A stretch of 64,000 nucleotides of DNA from Microbacterium sp. H83. GTDB lineage: Bacteria; Actinomycetota; Actinomycetes; Actinomycetales; Microbacteriaceae. The position numbers and the translations under genes were made by a program. The stretch spans positions 17,003-81,002 of the forward strand of contig NZ_LWCU01000006.1 in NCBI RefSeq assembly GCF_001650405.1, written 5' to 3'. The notes below the pieces were generated by a model. The model had not been told where the DNA came from. It made no database searches and saw nothing but the letters and a program-made list of their open reading frames with translations. Below are positions 35,171 through 44,117 of the stretch, piece after piece; position 1 is the first letter of the stretch, and every line of letters starts with the position of its first letter.

Positions 35171-36112
35171 CTACGCGCCGAGGGCGTCCACGGCCGCACG
35201 GATCGCATCCGCGGACGCTCGCAGCAGCCCCGACTCGAGCTCGCTCATCGGGGTCTGCCCGAGAGACACGGCACCCGTCGCGCCGACCACCGACGGCACC
35301 GACAGCGCGACACCTCGGATGCCGTACTCGCCGTCGAGCACGGGCGCCACCGGCAGCACCGCCCGCTCGTCGCGCAGGACGGCCTCGGCGATGCGCGCAC
35401 AGCTGACGCCGATCGCGAGGTTGGTCGCCCCCTTGCCGCGGATGACCGTGTACGCGGCATCGCGCACCTCGATCGCGATGCGATGCAGCTCGTCGGCGGT
35501 GAACGGCTCGTCACCCGGCCAGTCGAGGATGGGCACCGAGCCGATCGTCGCATTCGACCAGAGCGGGAACTCGGTGTCGCCGTGCTCGCCCACGATGTCC
35601 GCGTGCACGCTTGCCGTGCTCACACCGGCGCGATGCGCGAGACGCCACCGGAGCCGGGACGTGTCGAGCACGGTGCCCGACCCGAACACCCGGTGCGGCG
35701 GCAGGCCTGAGACGCGCTGTGCGACGACGGTCATCACATCCGCGGGGTTGGTCACGATGAGGAACACGGCGTCGGGGGCTCGCTCGACGAGCTGCGGCAT
35801 GAGCGACTCCAGCAGGCGGGCGTTCACGGCCGCCAGCTCCATACGGGTCTGCCCTGGCTGCTGCTTCGCTCCGGCGGTGACCACCACGACGTCGCTGCCG
35901 TCGACGACGGAGAGATCCGATCCGCCGCTCACCGCTGCCGATGTGAACTGGGTGCCGTGGGAGAGGTCGAGCACCTCGGCGTCCACCTTCTCCGTCGCGA
36001 TGTCGTAGAGCGCCACCTCGGCCGCACTCCCCCGGATCAGCGCCGCGTACGCGACGCTCACCCCCACGCTTCCCGCACCGATCACCGTGAGCTTCGTCCG
36101 CGCCTTGGTCAT
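35171..36112 (-). CDS. ldh: L-lactate dehydrogenase
   Basis: A 313-residue NAD-dependent LDH/MDH-family enzyme. It has the N-terminal GAGSVGVSVAYA dinucleotide fold, the substrate loop KQQPGQTR (Gln before the Arg favours lactate over malate), TNPADV, and the catalytic GEHGDTEFPLWS with the proton-relay His. Length is typical. It reduces pyruvate to L-lactate or the reverse. It is monocistronic, flanked by a terminator from guaA upstream and a truncated YCII gene downstream. Confidence 0.94.
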   Translation of the reverse strand: MTKARTKLTVIGAGSVGVSVAYAALIRGSAAEVALYDIATEKVDAEVLDLSHGTQFTSAAVSGGSDLSVVDGSDVVVVTAGAKQQPGQTRMELAAVNARLLESLMPQLVERAPDAVFLIVTNPADVMTVVAQRVSGLPPHRVFGSGTVLDTSRLRWRLAHRAGVSTASVHADIVGEHGDTEFPLWSNATIGSVPILDWPGDEPFTADELHRIAIEVRDAAYTVIRGKGATNLAIGVSCARIAEAVLRDERAVLPVAPVLDGEYGIRGVALSVPSVVGATGAVSLGQTPMSELESGLLRASADAIRAAVDALGA

Positions 36113-36136
36113 ACCGTCATACTGCCTGAAGAGACG

Positions 36137-36172
36137 CGAACGGGCACGGACCTCATGGTCCGTGCCCGTTCG
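36137..36172 (-). terminator. Terminator after guaA
   Basis: Perfect 16-bp stem (36137-36152 with 36157-36172) with a TCAT loop, 19 nt beyond the guaA stop. Confidence 0.85.
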
Positions 36173-36191
36173 GCTGCGCGTCGGGGAGCGC

Positions 36192-37778
36192 TCACTCCCA
36201 TTCGATCGTCCCCGGCGGCTTCGACGTCACGTCGAGCACGACGCGGTTCACGTCGCGCACGCCGTTCGTGATGCGGTTGGAGATCTTGGACAGCACGTCG
36301 TACGGCAGACGGGTCCAGTCGGCGGTCATCGCGTCTTCGCTGGAGACGGGACGCAGGACGATCGGATGTCCGTAGGTGCGGCCGTCGCCCTGGACGCCGA
36401 CCGAGCGGACGTCGGCGAGGAGTACGACGGGGCACTGCCAGATCTCCTGGTCGAGGCCCGCCTTGGTGAGCTCCTCGCGCGCGATCGCATCCGCTTCGCG
36501 GAGGATCTCCAGACGATCGGCGGTCACCTCGCCGATGATGCGGATGCCGAGTCCGGGACCGGGGAACGGCTGGCGGCCGACGATCGCCTCGGGGATGCCG
36601 AGCTCACGGCCGATCGCGCGGACCTCGTCCTTGAACAGCGCGCGCAGCGGCTCGATCAGCTCGAAGTCGAGGTCGTCGGGCAGCCCGCCCACGTTGTGGT
36701 GCGACTTGATGTTCGCGGTGCCCGCCCCGCCGCCGGACTCGACGACGTCTGGGTACAGCGTGCCCTGCACGAGGAACTTGACGGGGGCTCCCCCGTCGGC
36801 CTTCGCCTCCTCGACGAGGTCCAGCTGCACCTTCTCGAACGCGCGGATGAACTCGCGGCCGATGATCTTGCGCTTCTCCTCGGGGTCGGTGACGCCCTTC
36901 AGGTGCCCCAGGAAGACATCCGCGGCGTCGACCGTGATCAGACGGACGCCGGTGGACTCGACGTAGTCCTTCTCGACCTGCTCGCGCTCGCCCTTGCGGA
37001 GAAGACCGTGGTCGACGAAGACCGCGGTGAGCTGGTCGCCGATGGCCTTGTGGACGAGAGCCGTGGACACCGCGGAGTCCACACCGCCGGAGAGCGCCGA
37101 GATGACGCGCGCGTCGCCGACCTGCTCGCGGACGCGCTCGACCTGCTCGGCGATCACGTTGTCGCTGTTCCAGTCGGAGGCCAGACCGGCGCCCTTGTGC
37201 AGGAAGTTCTCGAGCACGCGCTGTCCGTGGTCGGAGTGCTTGACCTCGGGATGCCACTGCACGCCGTAGAACCCGCGCTCCTCGTTTGCGAAGGCCGCGA
37301 CCTTCGTGGCGTCGGTCGTCGCCAGCACGTCGAAGCCCTCCGGGGCCTTGGCGACCTGGTCGCCGTGGCTCATCCACACGTTCTGCTCGGCGGGCTGGCC
37401 ACCCAGCAGGGTGCCTCCGTCGCCGGAGATGACCGCGTCGGTCGCGCCGTACTCGCGCAGTCCCGTGTTCGCGACCTCGCCGCCGAGCGTCTGGGCCATG
37501 TACTGGAAGCCGTAGCAGATGCCGAGCGTCGGCACGCCGAGGTCGAACACCTCGGGGTCGAGACGCGGCGCGCCCTCCTCGTACACCGACGAGGGTCCTC
37601 CCGAGAGGATGATCGCGACCGGGTTCTTCTCGGCGATCTCGGCAGCGGTGGCCGTGTGCGGCACGATCTCGCTGTAGACGCCGGCCTCGCGCACTCGACG
37701 GGCGATCAGCTGCGCGTACTGCGCGCCGAAGTCGACGACGAGCGCCGGGCGCTGCTGGGTCTCGGACTGTTCGGTCAA
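36192..37778 (-). CDS. guaA: GMP synthase (glutamine-hydrolysing)
   Basis: A 528-residue enzyme making GMP from XMP. The class I amidotransferase domain holds the nucleophile in GICYGFQ and the partner QWHPEVKHS; the PP-loop ATP domain shows SGGVDSAV; the C-terminal dimerisation domain ends PPGTIEWE, the invariant family terminus. The start is a TTG whose first bases overlap the TGA of the upstream DUF3817 gene (TTGA), with GGAAGG as ribosome site, so the pair is translationally coupled. It works with guaB (55207) in guanine nucleotide synthesis. Confidence 0.97.
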   Translation of the reverse strand: MTEQSETQQRPALVVDFGAQYAQLIARRVREAGVYSEIVPHTATAAEIAEKNPVAIILSGGPSSVYEEGAPRLDPEVFDLGVPTLGICYGFQYMAQTLGGEVANTGLREYGATDAVISGDGGTLLGGQPAEQNVWMSHGDQVAKAPEGFDVLATTDATKVAAFANEERGFYGVQWHPEVKHSDHGQRVLENFLHKGAGLASDWNSDNVIAEQVERVREQVGDARVISALSGGVDSAVSTALVHKAIGDQLTAVFVDHGLLRKGEREQVEKDYVESTGVRLITVDAADVFLGHLKGVTDPEEKRKIIGREFIRAFEKVQLDLVEEAKADGGAPVKFLVQGTLYPDVVESGGGAGTANIKSHHNVGGLPDDLDFELIEPLRALFKDEVRAIGRELGIPEAIVGRQPFPGPGLGIRIIGEVTADRLEILREADAIAREELTKAGLDQEIWQCPVVLLADVRSVGVQGDGRTYGHPIVLRPVSSEDAMTADWTRLPYDVLSKISNRITNGVRDVNRVVLDVTSKPPGTIEWE

Positions 37779-38287
37779 CGGACACCTTCCGGGGCGGTGA
37801 TCGAGGCCTCAGCGGCCTCACGGGTGGCGAGATAGGCCTTGACCTCACGGGCCACGACGGCCTCCATGAAGAAGGACAGCAGCGGCACGACGCCGCCGAG
37901 AGCCAGGAGGATGAAGCGCGGGAACGGCCAGCGCATCAGGCTCCACATGCGGAAGCACGCGAAGAGGTAGACGACGTAGAACCAGCCGTGCGCCACGAGG
38001 ATGAACAGCGAGATGTTGAAGCCGTCGCCCAGCGACGTCATCTCGCACGAGTTCGTCATCGGGGCGAACAGCGACCACCACTGGCAGTCGGGCCCCGCGA
38101 TGACCCCGGCGAACCAGAGCGGTCCGCCCGAGCCTCCGGCGAAGAGCTCGAGATGGATCGGCGTGTACTTGAGCACCATCTCGGTCAGCAGCAGGAGCAG
38201 CATGACTCCGGTGATGATCGACGCGATCTGGTAGAACTTCAGCGCACCACGGATCGCCGGAAAGCTGGCGACTTTCGGTTCGGGCAT
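37775..38287 (-). CDS. DUF3817 membrane protein linked to guaA
   Basis: A 170-residue protein with four hydrophobic helices (about 18-40, 52-66, 92-112, 120-145) matching the DUF3817 family. The loop between helices 2 and 3 is enlarged here and contains two cysteines (CQWW, SCEM) that could pair outside the membrane. The gene overlaps the guaA start. Association with guaA is a recurring actinobacterial arrangement, but the function is unknown. Its ATG follows a TAGACT box by 6 nt. Confidence 0.82.
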   Translation of the reverse strand: MPEPKVASFPAIRGALKFYQIASIITGVMLLLLLTEMVLKYTPIHLELFAGGSGGPLWFAGVIAGPDCQWWSLFAPMTNSCEMTSLGDGFNISLFILVAHGWFYVVYLFACFRMWSLMRWPFPRFILLALGGVVPLLSFFMEAVVAREVKAYLATREAAEASITAPEGVR

Positions 38288-38293
38288 GCTCCC

Positions 38294-38299
38294 AGTCTA
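38294..38299 (-). promoter_or_regulatory. -10 box of the leaderless DUF3817-guaA transcript
   Basis: TAGACT on the reverse strand, 6 nt before the ATG at 38287. Confidence 0.6.
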
Positions 38300-38347
38300 C
38301 GGGGCGCCGATGCGAGGCCGTTCCGGGTCGGGGTGCGGGCGGGCATG

Positions 38348-38387
38348 CGTCGAGGGCCGCCGGGATCGCTCCCGACGGCCCTCGACG
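38348..38387 (-). terminator. Terminator after the nuclease/nucleotidase gene
   Basis: 12-bp stem (38348-38359 with 38376-38387) with a smaller inner CGGG/CCCG hairpin, 10 nt beyond the stop at 38398. Confidence 0.8.
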
Positions 38388-38397
38388 TCCGATCAGA

Positions 38398-41300
38398 TCA
38401 GAACCACCCGTTCAGGAGGTCCCAGAGCCAGTCGATGATGCCGCCGATGATCCCGCCGATGCCTCCGGCGCGGTTGACGGTCACGGTGGCCGTCGCCTCG
38501 TCGCCGTCGGCCTGCGAGACGGCCACCGTGTACTTGCCCGGCTGCGTGCTCTTGGGCACCGTCACGGCGCTCGAGAACGTGCCGTCGGCCTTGACCTGGA
38601 TGGTCCCGACGGTGATCGGCTGACCCTTCTTCGGTCGCAGCTGCACCGTCACGGTCTCGCCCGGCTCGTAGCCCTCGCCCGTGATCTGCAGCTTCTTGCC
38701 CGCGGCGACCTTCGAGGAGCCGAGGTCGATGGTGCCCGCGAACTCCGCGGGCTCCTCGCCGGCGATCGCGAACGGCACCTGGACCGTGGTCCCCGTGCTC
38801 GGGACCCGCACCGTCAGCAGCTGATCGCCGAAGACACCGCTCGGCACCGTGAAGGTGAGCGCTGCGCGCCCGGCCTCGTCGGTGGTGTCGACCACGGTCG
38901 GGTCGACCGTGCCGGTCGCGAGCGTGGCGTCGCCGAGAGACAGCGTCACCTCGCCCGGAGCCGGCTCGCCGCCCGTGAAGGCCAGCGAGGACAGCGAGAC
39001 GGTGACCTGGTCGCCGGCGCTGTAGCCGTCGGCGTCCGGGGCGCTCACCGCGACTCCGACCGCACGCTGGGCGAGGTCGGGGCTCGCCGTCTTGTTCGCG
39101 GCGAACCAGTCCACCATCGACTGCAGGTCGATCTTGCCGGTGTCCCGCTTGCCGTCACCCTCACGGAAGGTGAAGAAGTTGTCCCCACCCGCGGCGAGGA
39201 ACGAGTTCGCCGCGACCGTGTACTCGGCTGCCGGGTCGATCGGGGTGCCGTTCAGGGTGATCGAGGTGATTCGCGATCCCTGAGCGGCGGCCGGGTCGTA
39301 GGTGTAGACGAGGCCCTCGGAGACGCCGAGCTTGAGGAAGGGCCTGGCGGCGCCCGCAGGCTGCCACTGCTCCTCCAGCACTCCCTTGAGCTCTGCACCG
39401 GTCAGCGTGAGCGTCACGAGGGTGTTGGCGAACGGCTGGACCGTCGCCGCCTCGCGATAGGTGACGTTGCCCGCCGGATCGTTCGCGTTCGACGAGGCGT
39501 AGGTGAGGTTCGCGCGGATGCCGCCCGGGTTCATGAGCGCGATGTCGGCACCCGTGGACCACTTCTGCACGTCCGCCACGAAGTTGCCGATCGTGGACTC
39601 GCCACCCCGGTTCTCCGAGCCGTTCGCCTGACGGGCGCGGTTGAAGTCGGCGGTGATGTCCCCGACCTTGACCGCTCCGAGCACATCGGCGTCGGCCTTC
39701 GCCTTCGCCACGATCTCCGCGACCTCCGGAACGGCCGGGTACTGCGCGACACCGCCGACGACGAGCGGCTTGATCTCGTTGGTGATCGAGAGCAGCTCCT
39801 TGGTGGTCGGGTCGACCTGGATGTTCATCAGGCCGAGGTTCTCGCCGTACTGGCCGGCCGAGATCACCGGGCGTCCGTCGATCACGTGGTTGTAAGGGAG
39901 GTGCGTGTGCGCCGAGACGATGGCGTTCACATCGTCGTCGACCCCGTAGACGATCTCGCCCAGGGGGGTCTCGGGGGTGATCGTCGAGAGCTCCGTGCTC
40001 GCGGCGCCCTCGTGCACGAGGAGGATGACGACGTCAGCCTCTCCATTGGAGGCGTCGCCGTCGCGCAGGTCGTCGGCCACGGCGTTCACCGAGTCGACGA
40101 TGCTGCGCACCTCGAGGTCGGCGATCCCCTCCGGGGACACGAGCGAGTCGAGATCCTCCGTGACGGCGCCCACGAATCCGACGCGAACACCGTCGAGCTC
40201 CTTCACCCAGGCGGGAGCGAGCGCGGGCTCGCCCGTCTCGGTGACGAAGACGTTCGACGAGATGTACTTCCAGTCCGCGCGGTCCTGCACGCGATCGCGC
40301 AGGTCCTCCCAGCCCTGGTCGAACTCGTGGTTGCCGGCGGCGCTGACGTCGAGACCGGCGGCGTTCAGCGCGTCGATCGTCGGGTTGTCGTCGTTGATGA
40401 AGGAGGTGAACGTCGATGCGCCGATCAGGTCGCCGGCGCCGGCGAAGATCGTGTTCGGGTTCGCCTCGCGGAACTGCTGGACCGCTCCGGCGACGACCGC
40501 CGCGCCGGCGGATGCGCCGTCGGCCTCGATGCGCCCGTGGAAGTCGTTCATCGTGGCCACGTCGATGCTCACCGGCGGGATCTCGGAGTCGACGCCCACG
40601 ACGATCGGGTCGTGGTCGCTCGAGCGGAACGGCGTGCCCGCCTCGGTGGCTCCGAACGCGTAGCCGCGGTCGCTCCACTCCGGCGAGTTGATGCTCCACA
40701 CCCCGCCGCCCGTGATCGATGCCGAGAGCGACGGCGACGCCAGCACGTGGTCGAGGGAGCCGAGCTCGCCGTCGAACGTGTAGGTGTACTGCCCCGGAGC
40801 CTTCTCCGGTGCGACGTCGCTCCAGCCGGCGGTCGTGAGGACCTCGATCGGGTCCTCCTTCGCGTAGGAGTTGAAGTCGCCGATGAGCAGCATGTCGCTG
40901 CTGCCCGTGGTCTCCTCAATCTCCTCGGTGAAGCCCAGGAGGGAGTTCGCCTGCGCGACGCGGTCGGCGTTGAAGAAGCCCTGGCCGTCGGCCGGCTCCG
41001 CTCCGCCGCCCTCGGGTGCGGACTTCGACTTGAAGTGGTTCGAGACCACGGTCACGACGCGACCGTCGATGTCGAACGCCTGGGCGATCGGCTCGCGGGC
41101 GTTGCCCCACACCGTCTCATCGGTCACGGTGAGGCTGTCGCCGACCGTGCTGACGGCATCCTTCTTGTAGATGATGGCGTTCGTGATGAAGTCCGTCGTC
41201 GCGGCGTCGTTCAGCTCATCGGGCGTGCGGACGTAGTCCCACTCCTCGCTCCCGAGGTCGTCGTTGAGGCCGTCCACGAGGTCGGCGACCGCCTCGTCGA

Positions 41301-43044
41301 TCGAGCCGCCGAGCTTGACCGAGTTCTCGATCTCCATCAGGGAGACGATCTCCGCGCCGAGGCCGTTGATCGCCGCGACGATCTTCGACTTCTGGATCTC
41401 GAACTGCGCGGCGTTCGCCGCACCGCGCGCGTTGGGGTTCTCGCTCTTCAACGTCGTGAAGTAGTTGAAGACGTTGAACGATGCGACCTGCACGTCGCCG
41501 CCGACCTCGGGCGCCGCGTCGGCGCGCGGGTTGGTCGACGTGAACGTCGCCTTTTCATCGGCGGGCGTCGTGCTGTCGATCGGGACGACCGGCTGCAGAC
41601 GCCAGTCGTCGAACCCGTACTGCAGCACGTAGCCGCGGTCTGCGAAGTCGACGGTGTCGCCGTTGCGGACGACCTGGTCCTTCGTGAAGTACGGCTGGTC
41701 GCCCGGGTGAGCGTTGTTGGTCACCTGGATCGACCACGCGTCGTCGAGCAGGATGCGGTTCGCGCGGTTCGCTGCGGCGATCGCGGCGGCCTCGTCCCCC
41801 GGGCGGGCGGCCTCCGTGCTCTTGACGTTGAGGTCGTCGCCGGCGTTCAGCCACAGCGTGCCGAAGTTGTAGAGCTGGTGACTCGAGGCCAGGCGATAGG
41901 TGCCGGTCGGCGCGACGTACATGTTCTCGTACTGCTCGCGATCGGCGCCCACGACCGTGTCGGGAAGCGGAGTGATCTCGGGGACGCCGACGCCCGCCTG
42001 CACGACCGACACGCCGGCGAGCGACGACGGGTCGATCTGCGTCTGGCCGAAGTACTCGCTCACCGAGCCGGTGACCGAGACCAGGTCCCCGATCTCGAGG
42101 GTCGGCGCCAGCGCGTTGAGGTAGACGAACACACCGTCGGACGCGCCGGGGGTCGCGTCGGTCTCGCCGCCCGATCCCTGCGTCTGGATCACGATGCCCT
42201 TGTAGCCGCCGGTGCGGTGGTCGGCGGTGACGACGCCCTCGACCGTGACCGTCTGGCCGTTCAGCGGCGACACGTCGGCGGTGCTGCCCTGGACCTCGGC
42301 GATGGAGGTCACGGTGGGCTCGGGCTCGGGCTCCGGCTCCGGCTCCGGCTCGACGCCGCCTCCGGAGTTCTGCGGGGTGATGGAGGCCGAGAGCGTGAAG
42401 TCCGCACGGTTGTCATCGGTGTCGACCCCGCCGGTGCGGTTCAGCGACTTCACGTCGGTGTTGCCCGTCGGAGACGTCGCCGCTGCGGTCTCGAACGTGT
42501 TCGAGGTGCCATAGCCGAGCACGTCGATCACGCCGTCGACTCCGGTGACCGAGCCGGGCGCGAGGGTCACGGCCGCCGTGCCCTCGACGAGAGCGAGGGT
42601 CCCGTTGGTGCCGCTCGGGTTGAGGGTGCCGACGGCGTCGGCCGTTGGCAGCGCCGCGCCGTTCGCACCGTTGCTGCCGCCCTGAACGAGGTAGTACCCG
42701 CCGGCGGGGATGCTGCCCGTCAGCGGCGCGACGCCGTTGGAGGAGCCCGTCCCGGTCGCCGACCGGTACTGCAGCGACAGGCCGTCGAGCGGGATCGCGG
42801 CGGAGGTCGGGTTATACAGCTCGACGAACTTGTTCGTGAACGCGGCTCCGGCGCTGCCTCCGGAGAGGTACGCCTCGTTGATCACCACCCCCGTGCCTGC
42901 GACATCGGCGGAGGCGGGCGCGGCGATCAGGGCGCTGGCGCCCAGAGCGGCGACGCAGGTGGCGGCGAGAGCGCCGAGACGCCCCCGATCTCTGCGAAGG
43001 GACGCGGGAACCCGGCGGTTCTCGGCGTCGGGAGCGGACATCAT
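38398..43044 (-). CDS. Secreted ExeM/NucH-type nuclease fused to a 5'-nucleotidase
   Basis: A 1548-residue exported enzyme. It has a signal peptide (to about residue 46), a lamin-tail domain (about 50-200), an EP-repeat linker (about 232-243), an OB-fold region (245-450) and an endonuclease/exonuclease/phosphatase domain (about 510-815; VASFNVFNYFTTL, LIGDFNSYAKEDP, LDHVLASPSL, SSDHDPIVV). A metallophosphatase follows (about 826-1120; MNDFHGR, AAGNHEFDQG, SAHTHLPY), then a 5'-nucleotidase C-terminal domain (about 1130-1330; ESTIGNFVADV, NPGGIRANL), and two Ig-like modules. It should degrade extracellular DNA to nucleotides and then release phosphate and nucleosides. In Corynebacterium the separate relatives NucH and UshA are phosphate-starvation genes. 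There is no LPxTG signal; the end is hydrophobic (WLWDLLNGWF). Confidence 0.9.
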   Translation of the reverse strand: MMSAPDAENRRVPASLRRDRGRLGALAATCVAALGASALIAAPASADVAGTGVVINEAYLSGGSAGAAFTNKFVELYNPTSAAIPLDGLSLQYRSATGTGSSNGVAPLTGSIPAGGYYLVQGGSNGANGAALPTADAVGTLNPSGTNGTLALVEGTAAVTLAPGSVTGVDGVIDVLGYGTSNTFETAAATSPTGNTDVKSLNRTGGVDTDDNRADFTLSASITPQNSGGGVEPEPEPEPEPEPTVTSIAEVQGSTADVSPLNGQTVTVEGVVTADHRTGGYKGIVIQTQGSGGETDATPGASDGVFVYLNALAPTLEIGDLVSVTGSVSEYFGQTQIDPSSLAGVSVVQAGVGVPEITPLPDTVVGADREQYENMYVAPTGTYRLASSHQLYNFGTLWLNAGDDLNVKSTEAARPGDEAAAIAAANRANRILLDDAWSIQVTNNAHPGDQPYFTKDQVVRNGDTVDFADRGYVLQYGFDDWRLQPVVPIDSTTPADEKATFTSTNPRADAAPEVGGDVQVASFNVFNYFTTLKSENPNARGAANAAQFEIQKSKIVAAINGLGAEIVSLMEIENSVKLGGSIDEAVADLVDGLNDDLGSEEWDYVRTPDELNDAATTDFITNAIIYKKDAVSTVGDSLTVTDETVWGNAREPIAQAFDIDGRVVTVVSNHFKSKSAPEGGGAEPADGQGFFNADRVAQANSLLGFTEEIEETTGSSDMLLIGDFNSYAKEDPIEVLTTAGWSDVAPEKAPGQYTYTFDGELGSLDHVLASPSLSASITGGGVWSINSPEWSDRGYAFGATEAGTPFRSSDHDPIVVGVDSEIPPVSIDVATMNDFHGRIEADGASAGAAVVAGAVQQFREANPNTIFAGAGDLIGASTFTSFINDDNPTIDALNAAGLDVSAAGNHEFDQGWEDLRDRVQDRADWKYISSNVFVTETGEPALAPAWVKELDGVRVGFVGAVTEDLDSLVSPEGIADLEVRSIVDSVNAVADDLRDGDASNGEADVVILLVHEGAASTELSTITPETPLGEIVYGVDDDVNAIVSAHTHLPYNHVIDGRPVISAGQYGENLGLMNIQVDPTTKELLSITNEIKPLVVGGVAQYPAVPEVAEIVAKAKADADVLGAVKVGDITADFNRARQANGSENRGGESTIGNFVADVQKWSTGADIALMNPGGIRANLTYASSNANDPAGNVTYREAATVQPFANTLVTLTLTGAELKGVLEEQWQPAGAARPFLKLGVSEGLVYTYDPAAAQGSRITSITLNGTPIDPAAEYTVAANSFLAAGGDNFFTFREGDGKRDTGKIDLQSMVDWFAANKTASPDLAQRAVGVAVSAPDADGYSAGDQVTVSLSSLAFTGGEPAPGEVTLSLGDATLATGTVDPTVVDTTDEAGRAALTFTVPSGVFGDQLLTVRVPSTGTTVQVPFAIAGEEPAEFAGTIDLGSSKVAAGKKLQITGEGYEPGETVTVQLRPKKGQPITVGTIQVKADGTFSSAVTVPKSTQPGKYTVAVSQADGDEATATVTVNRAGGIGGIIGGIIDWLWDLLNGWF

Positions 43045-43162
43045 CTGTGTTGTCTCCTCGGTATCGTCTCGGCGGCGGCTCTCGTGGAACCGTGCTGCGC
43101 GCGCTCACAGCTCGCGCACATGTGAGCGAGCTTACGGAGCGCCCCGGACATACCTCAACGGA

Positions 43163-43213
43163 GTTTCCCGATTGGTCACCGAGCGCTCACCGAATGATCC
43201 GAGCGCTGTCCGA
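43163..43213. promoter_or_regulatory. 11-nt periodic repeat upstream of the nuclease/nucleotidase gene
   Basis: On the plus strand GTTTCCC (43163), GGTCACC (43174) and GCTCACC (43185) recur every 11 nt, with weaker TCCGA units at 43198 and 43209. Spacing and core resemble a PHO box, but the orientation is opposite to the gene (start 43044). The rest of 43045-43300 holds no gene I can support. Confidence 0.4.
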
Positions 43214-43300
43214 ATGACCGACGCGCACCCCTGACGAAGGTCGAAGAAGCGGACGATCGCCGCTCACGGGAGCATCGGAGTGTGCTCGGATGCGCGAGCG

Positions 43301-44101
43301 TCAGGTGAGTGCCGAACCCTCGGAGTCCTCGAACTCCTCGACCTCCCGCTCCCAGGCGTCCTTCGCCAGGCGATACCAGAGGTAGAACGCGAAGCCCGCG
43401 AAGATCACCCATTCGGCGGCGTAGAAGACGTTGAGCCAGTTCACCGGCGACTGCTCGTCCGGCGCGCGGGAGGCGATGTCCACGAGCCCGTCCGGAGCGG
43501 TCGTCGAAGCCAGGTACGGGCGGTAGACGTCGAGCCCGTCGACGTCGCTCCAGCGACTGAGGAGCGCTGCGGGCGACATGCGATCCATCCGCGTCGGGTC
43601 GTCGACCGGCGGCACCGACGGTCCCTCGTCGGAGATGAGGCGCCCCGAGACGGAGACCGCCTCACCGTCCGCGTCGGCGTTCAGCTCGTTCGCCACGGCA
43701 TCCGCCGTCGACCGGTCGGGCGTCCATCCGAGCGCGACCGCGATCGACGTCTGTTCGGCGACACGGAGCTGCCCGGTCACCCAGTAGCCCTCTGCACCGT
43801 CGTTGAAACGGCTCGACACGATCAGGAAGTCGCCGGCGACCCAGGTTCCCGAGGTGTCGACCTTCTGCCCGACGAGGGGCTCCGCCAGGTAGGCGCCGGG
43901 TGCGACGACGTCCTCGAGGGGTCGCACCTGCTCGGTGATGCCCGGCGGTGGCGGGTCGGTGTCGATGGCGCGCCCGAGCTGCCACTGGCCGAGCCATGCG
44001 AAGACGCCGGCGACGACGAGCGAGAACAGGAGCATCCCGATCCATCGCCCCCGGAGCATGACCTCGCGGAGGGTCGGTGGGAACAGAGCGGATGATGTCA
44101 C
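43301..44101 (-). CDS. SURF1-family cytochrome oxidase assembly protein
   Basis: A 266-residue protein with two terminal membrane helices (about 20-38 and 228-246) around an extracytoplasmic domain. Family marks are LGQWQLGRA after helix 1, the VAPGAYL..VDTSGTWVAG segment, and PVNWLNVFYAAEWVIFAGFAFYLWYRL at the end. SURF1 proteins help insert haem a into the cytochrome aa3 oxidase subunit I. The start is GTG, 16 nt after the GuaB3 stop, so it is probably co-transcribed with guaB3. Confidence 0.88.
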   Translation of the reverse strand: MTSSALFPPTLREVMLRGRWIGMLLFSLVVAGVFAWLGQWQLGRAIDTDPPPPGITEQVRPLEDVVAPGAYLAEPLVGQKVDTSGTWVAGDFLIVSSRFNDGAEGYWVTGQLRVAEQTSIAVALGWTPDRSTADAVANELNADADGEAVSVSGRLISDEGPSVPPVDDPTRMDRMSPAALLSRWSDVDGLDVYRPYLASTTAPDGLVDIASRAPDEQSPVNWLNVFYAAEWVIFAGFAFYLWYRLAKDAWEREVEEFEDSEGSALT

Positions 44102-44117
44102 GGCGTAGCGGGGGCGC

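Noticed and set aside
42322..42354. CTCGGG/CTCCGG hexamer array considered as a regulatory repeat
   Set aside because: It encodes the Glu-Pro linker of the secreted nuclease and is explained by that coding function.
39886..43125. 1079-codon plus-strand frame opposite the nuclease/nucleotidase gene
   Set aside because: Mirror of a strongly supported multidomain protein; composition typical of a GC-rich antisense frame.
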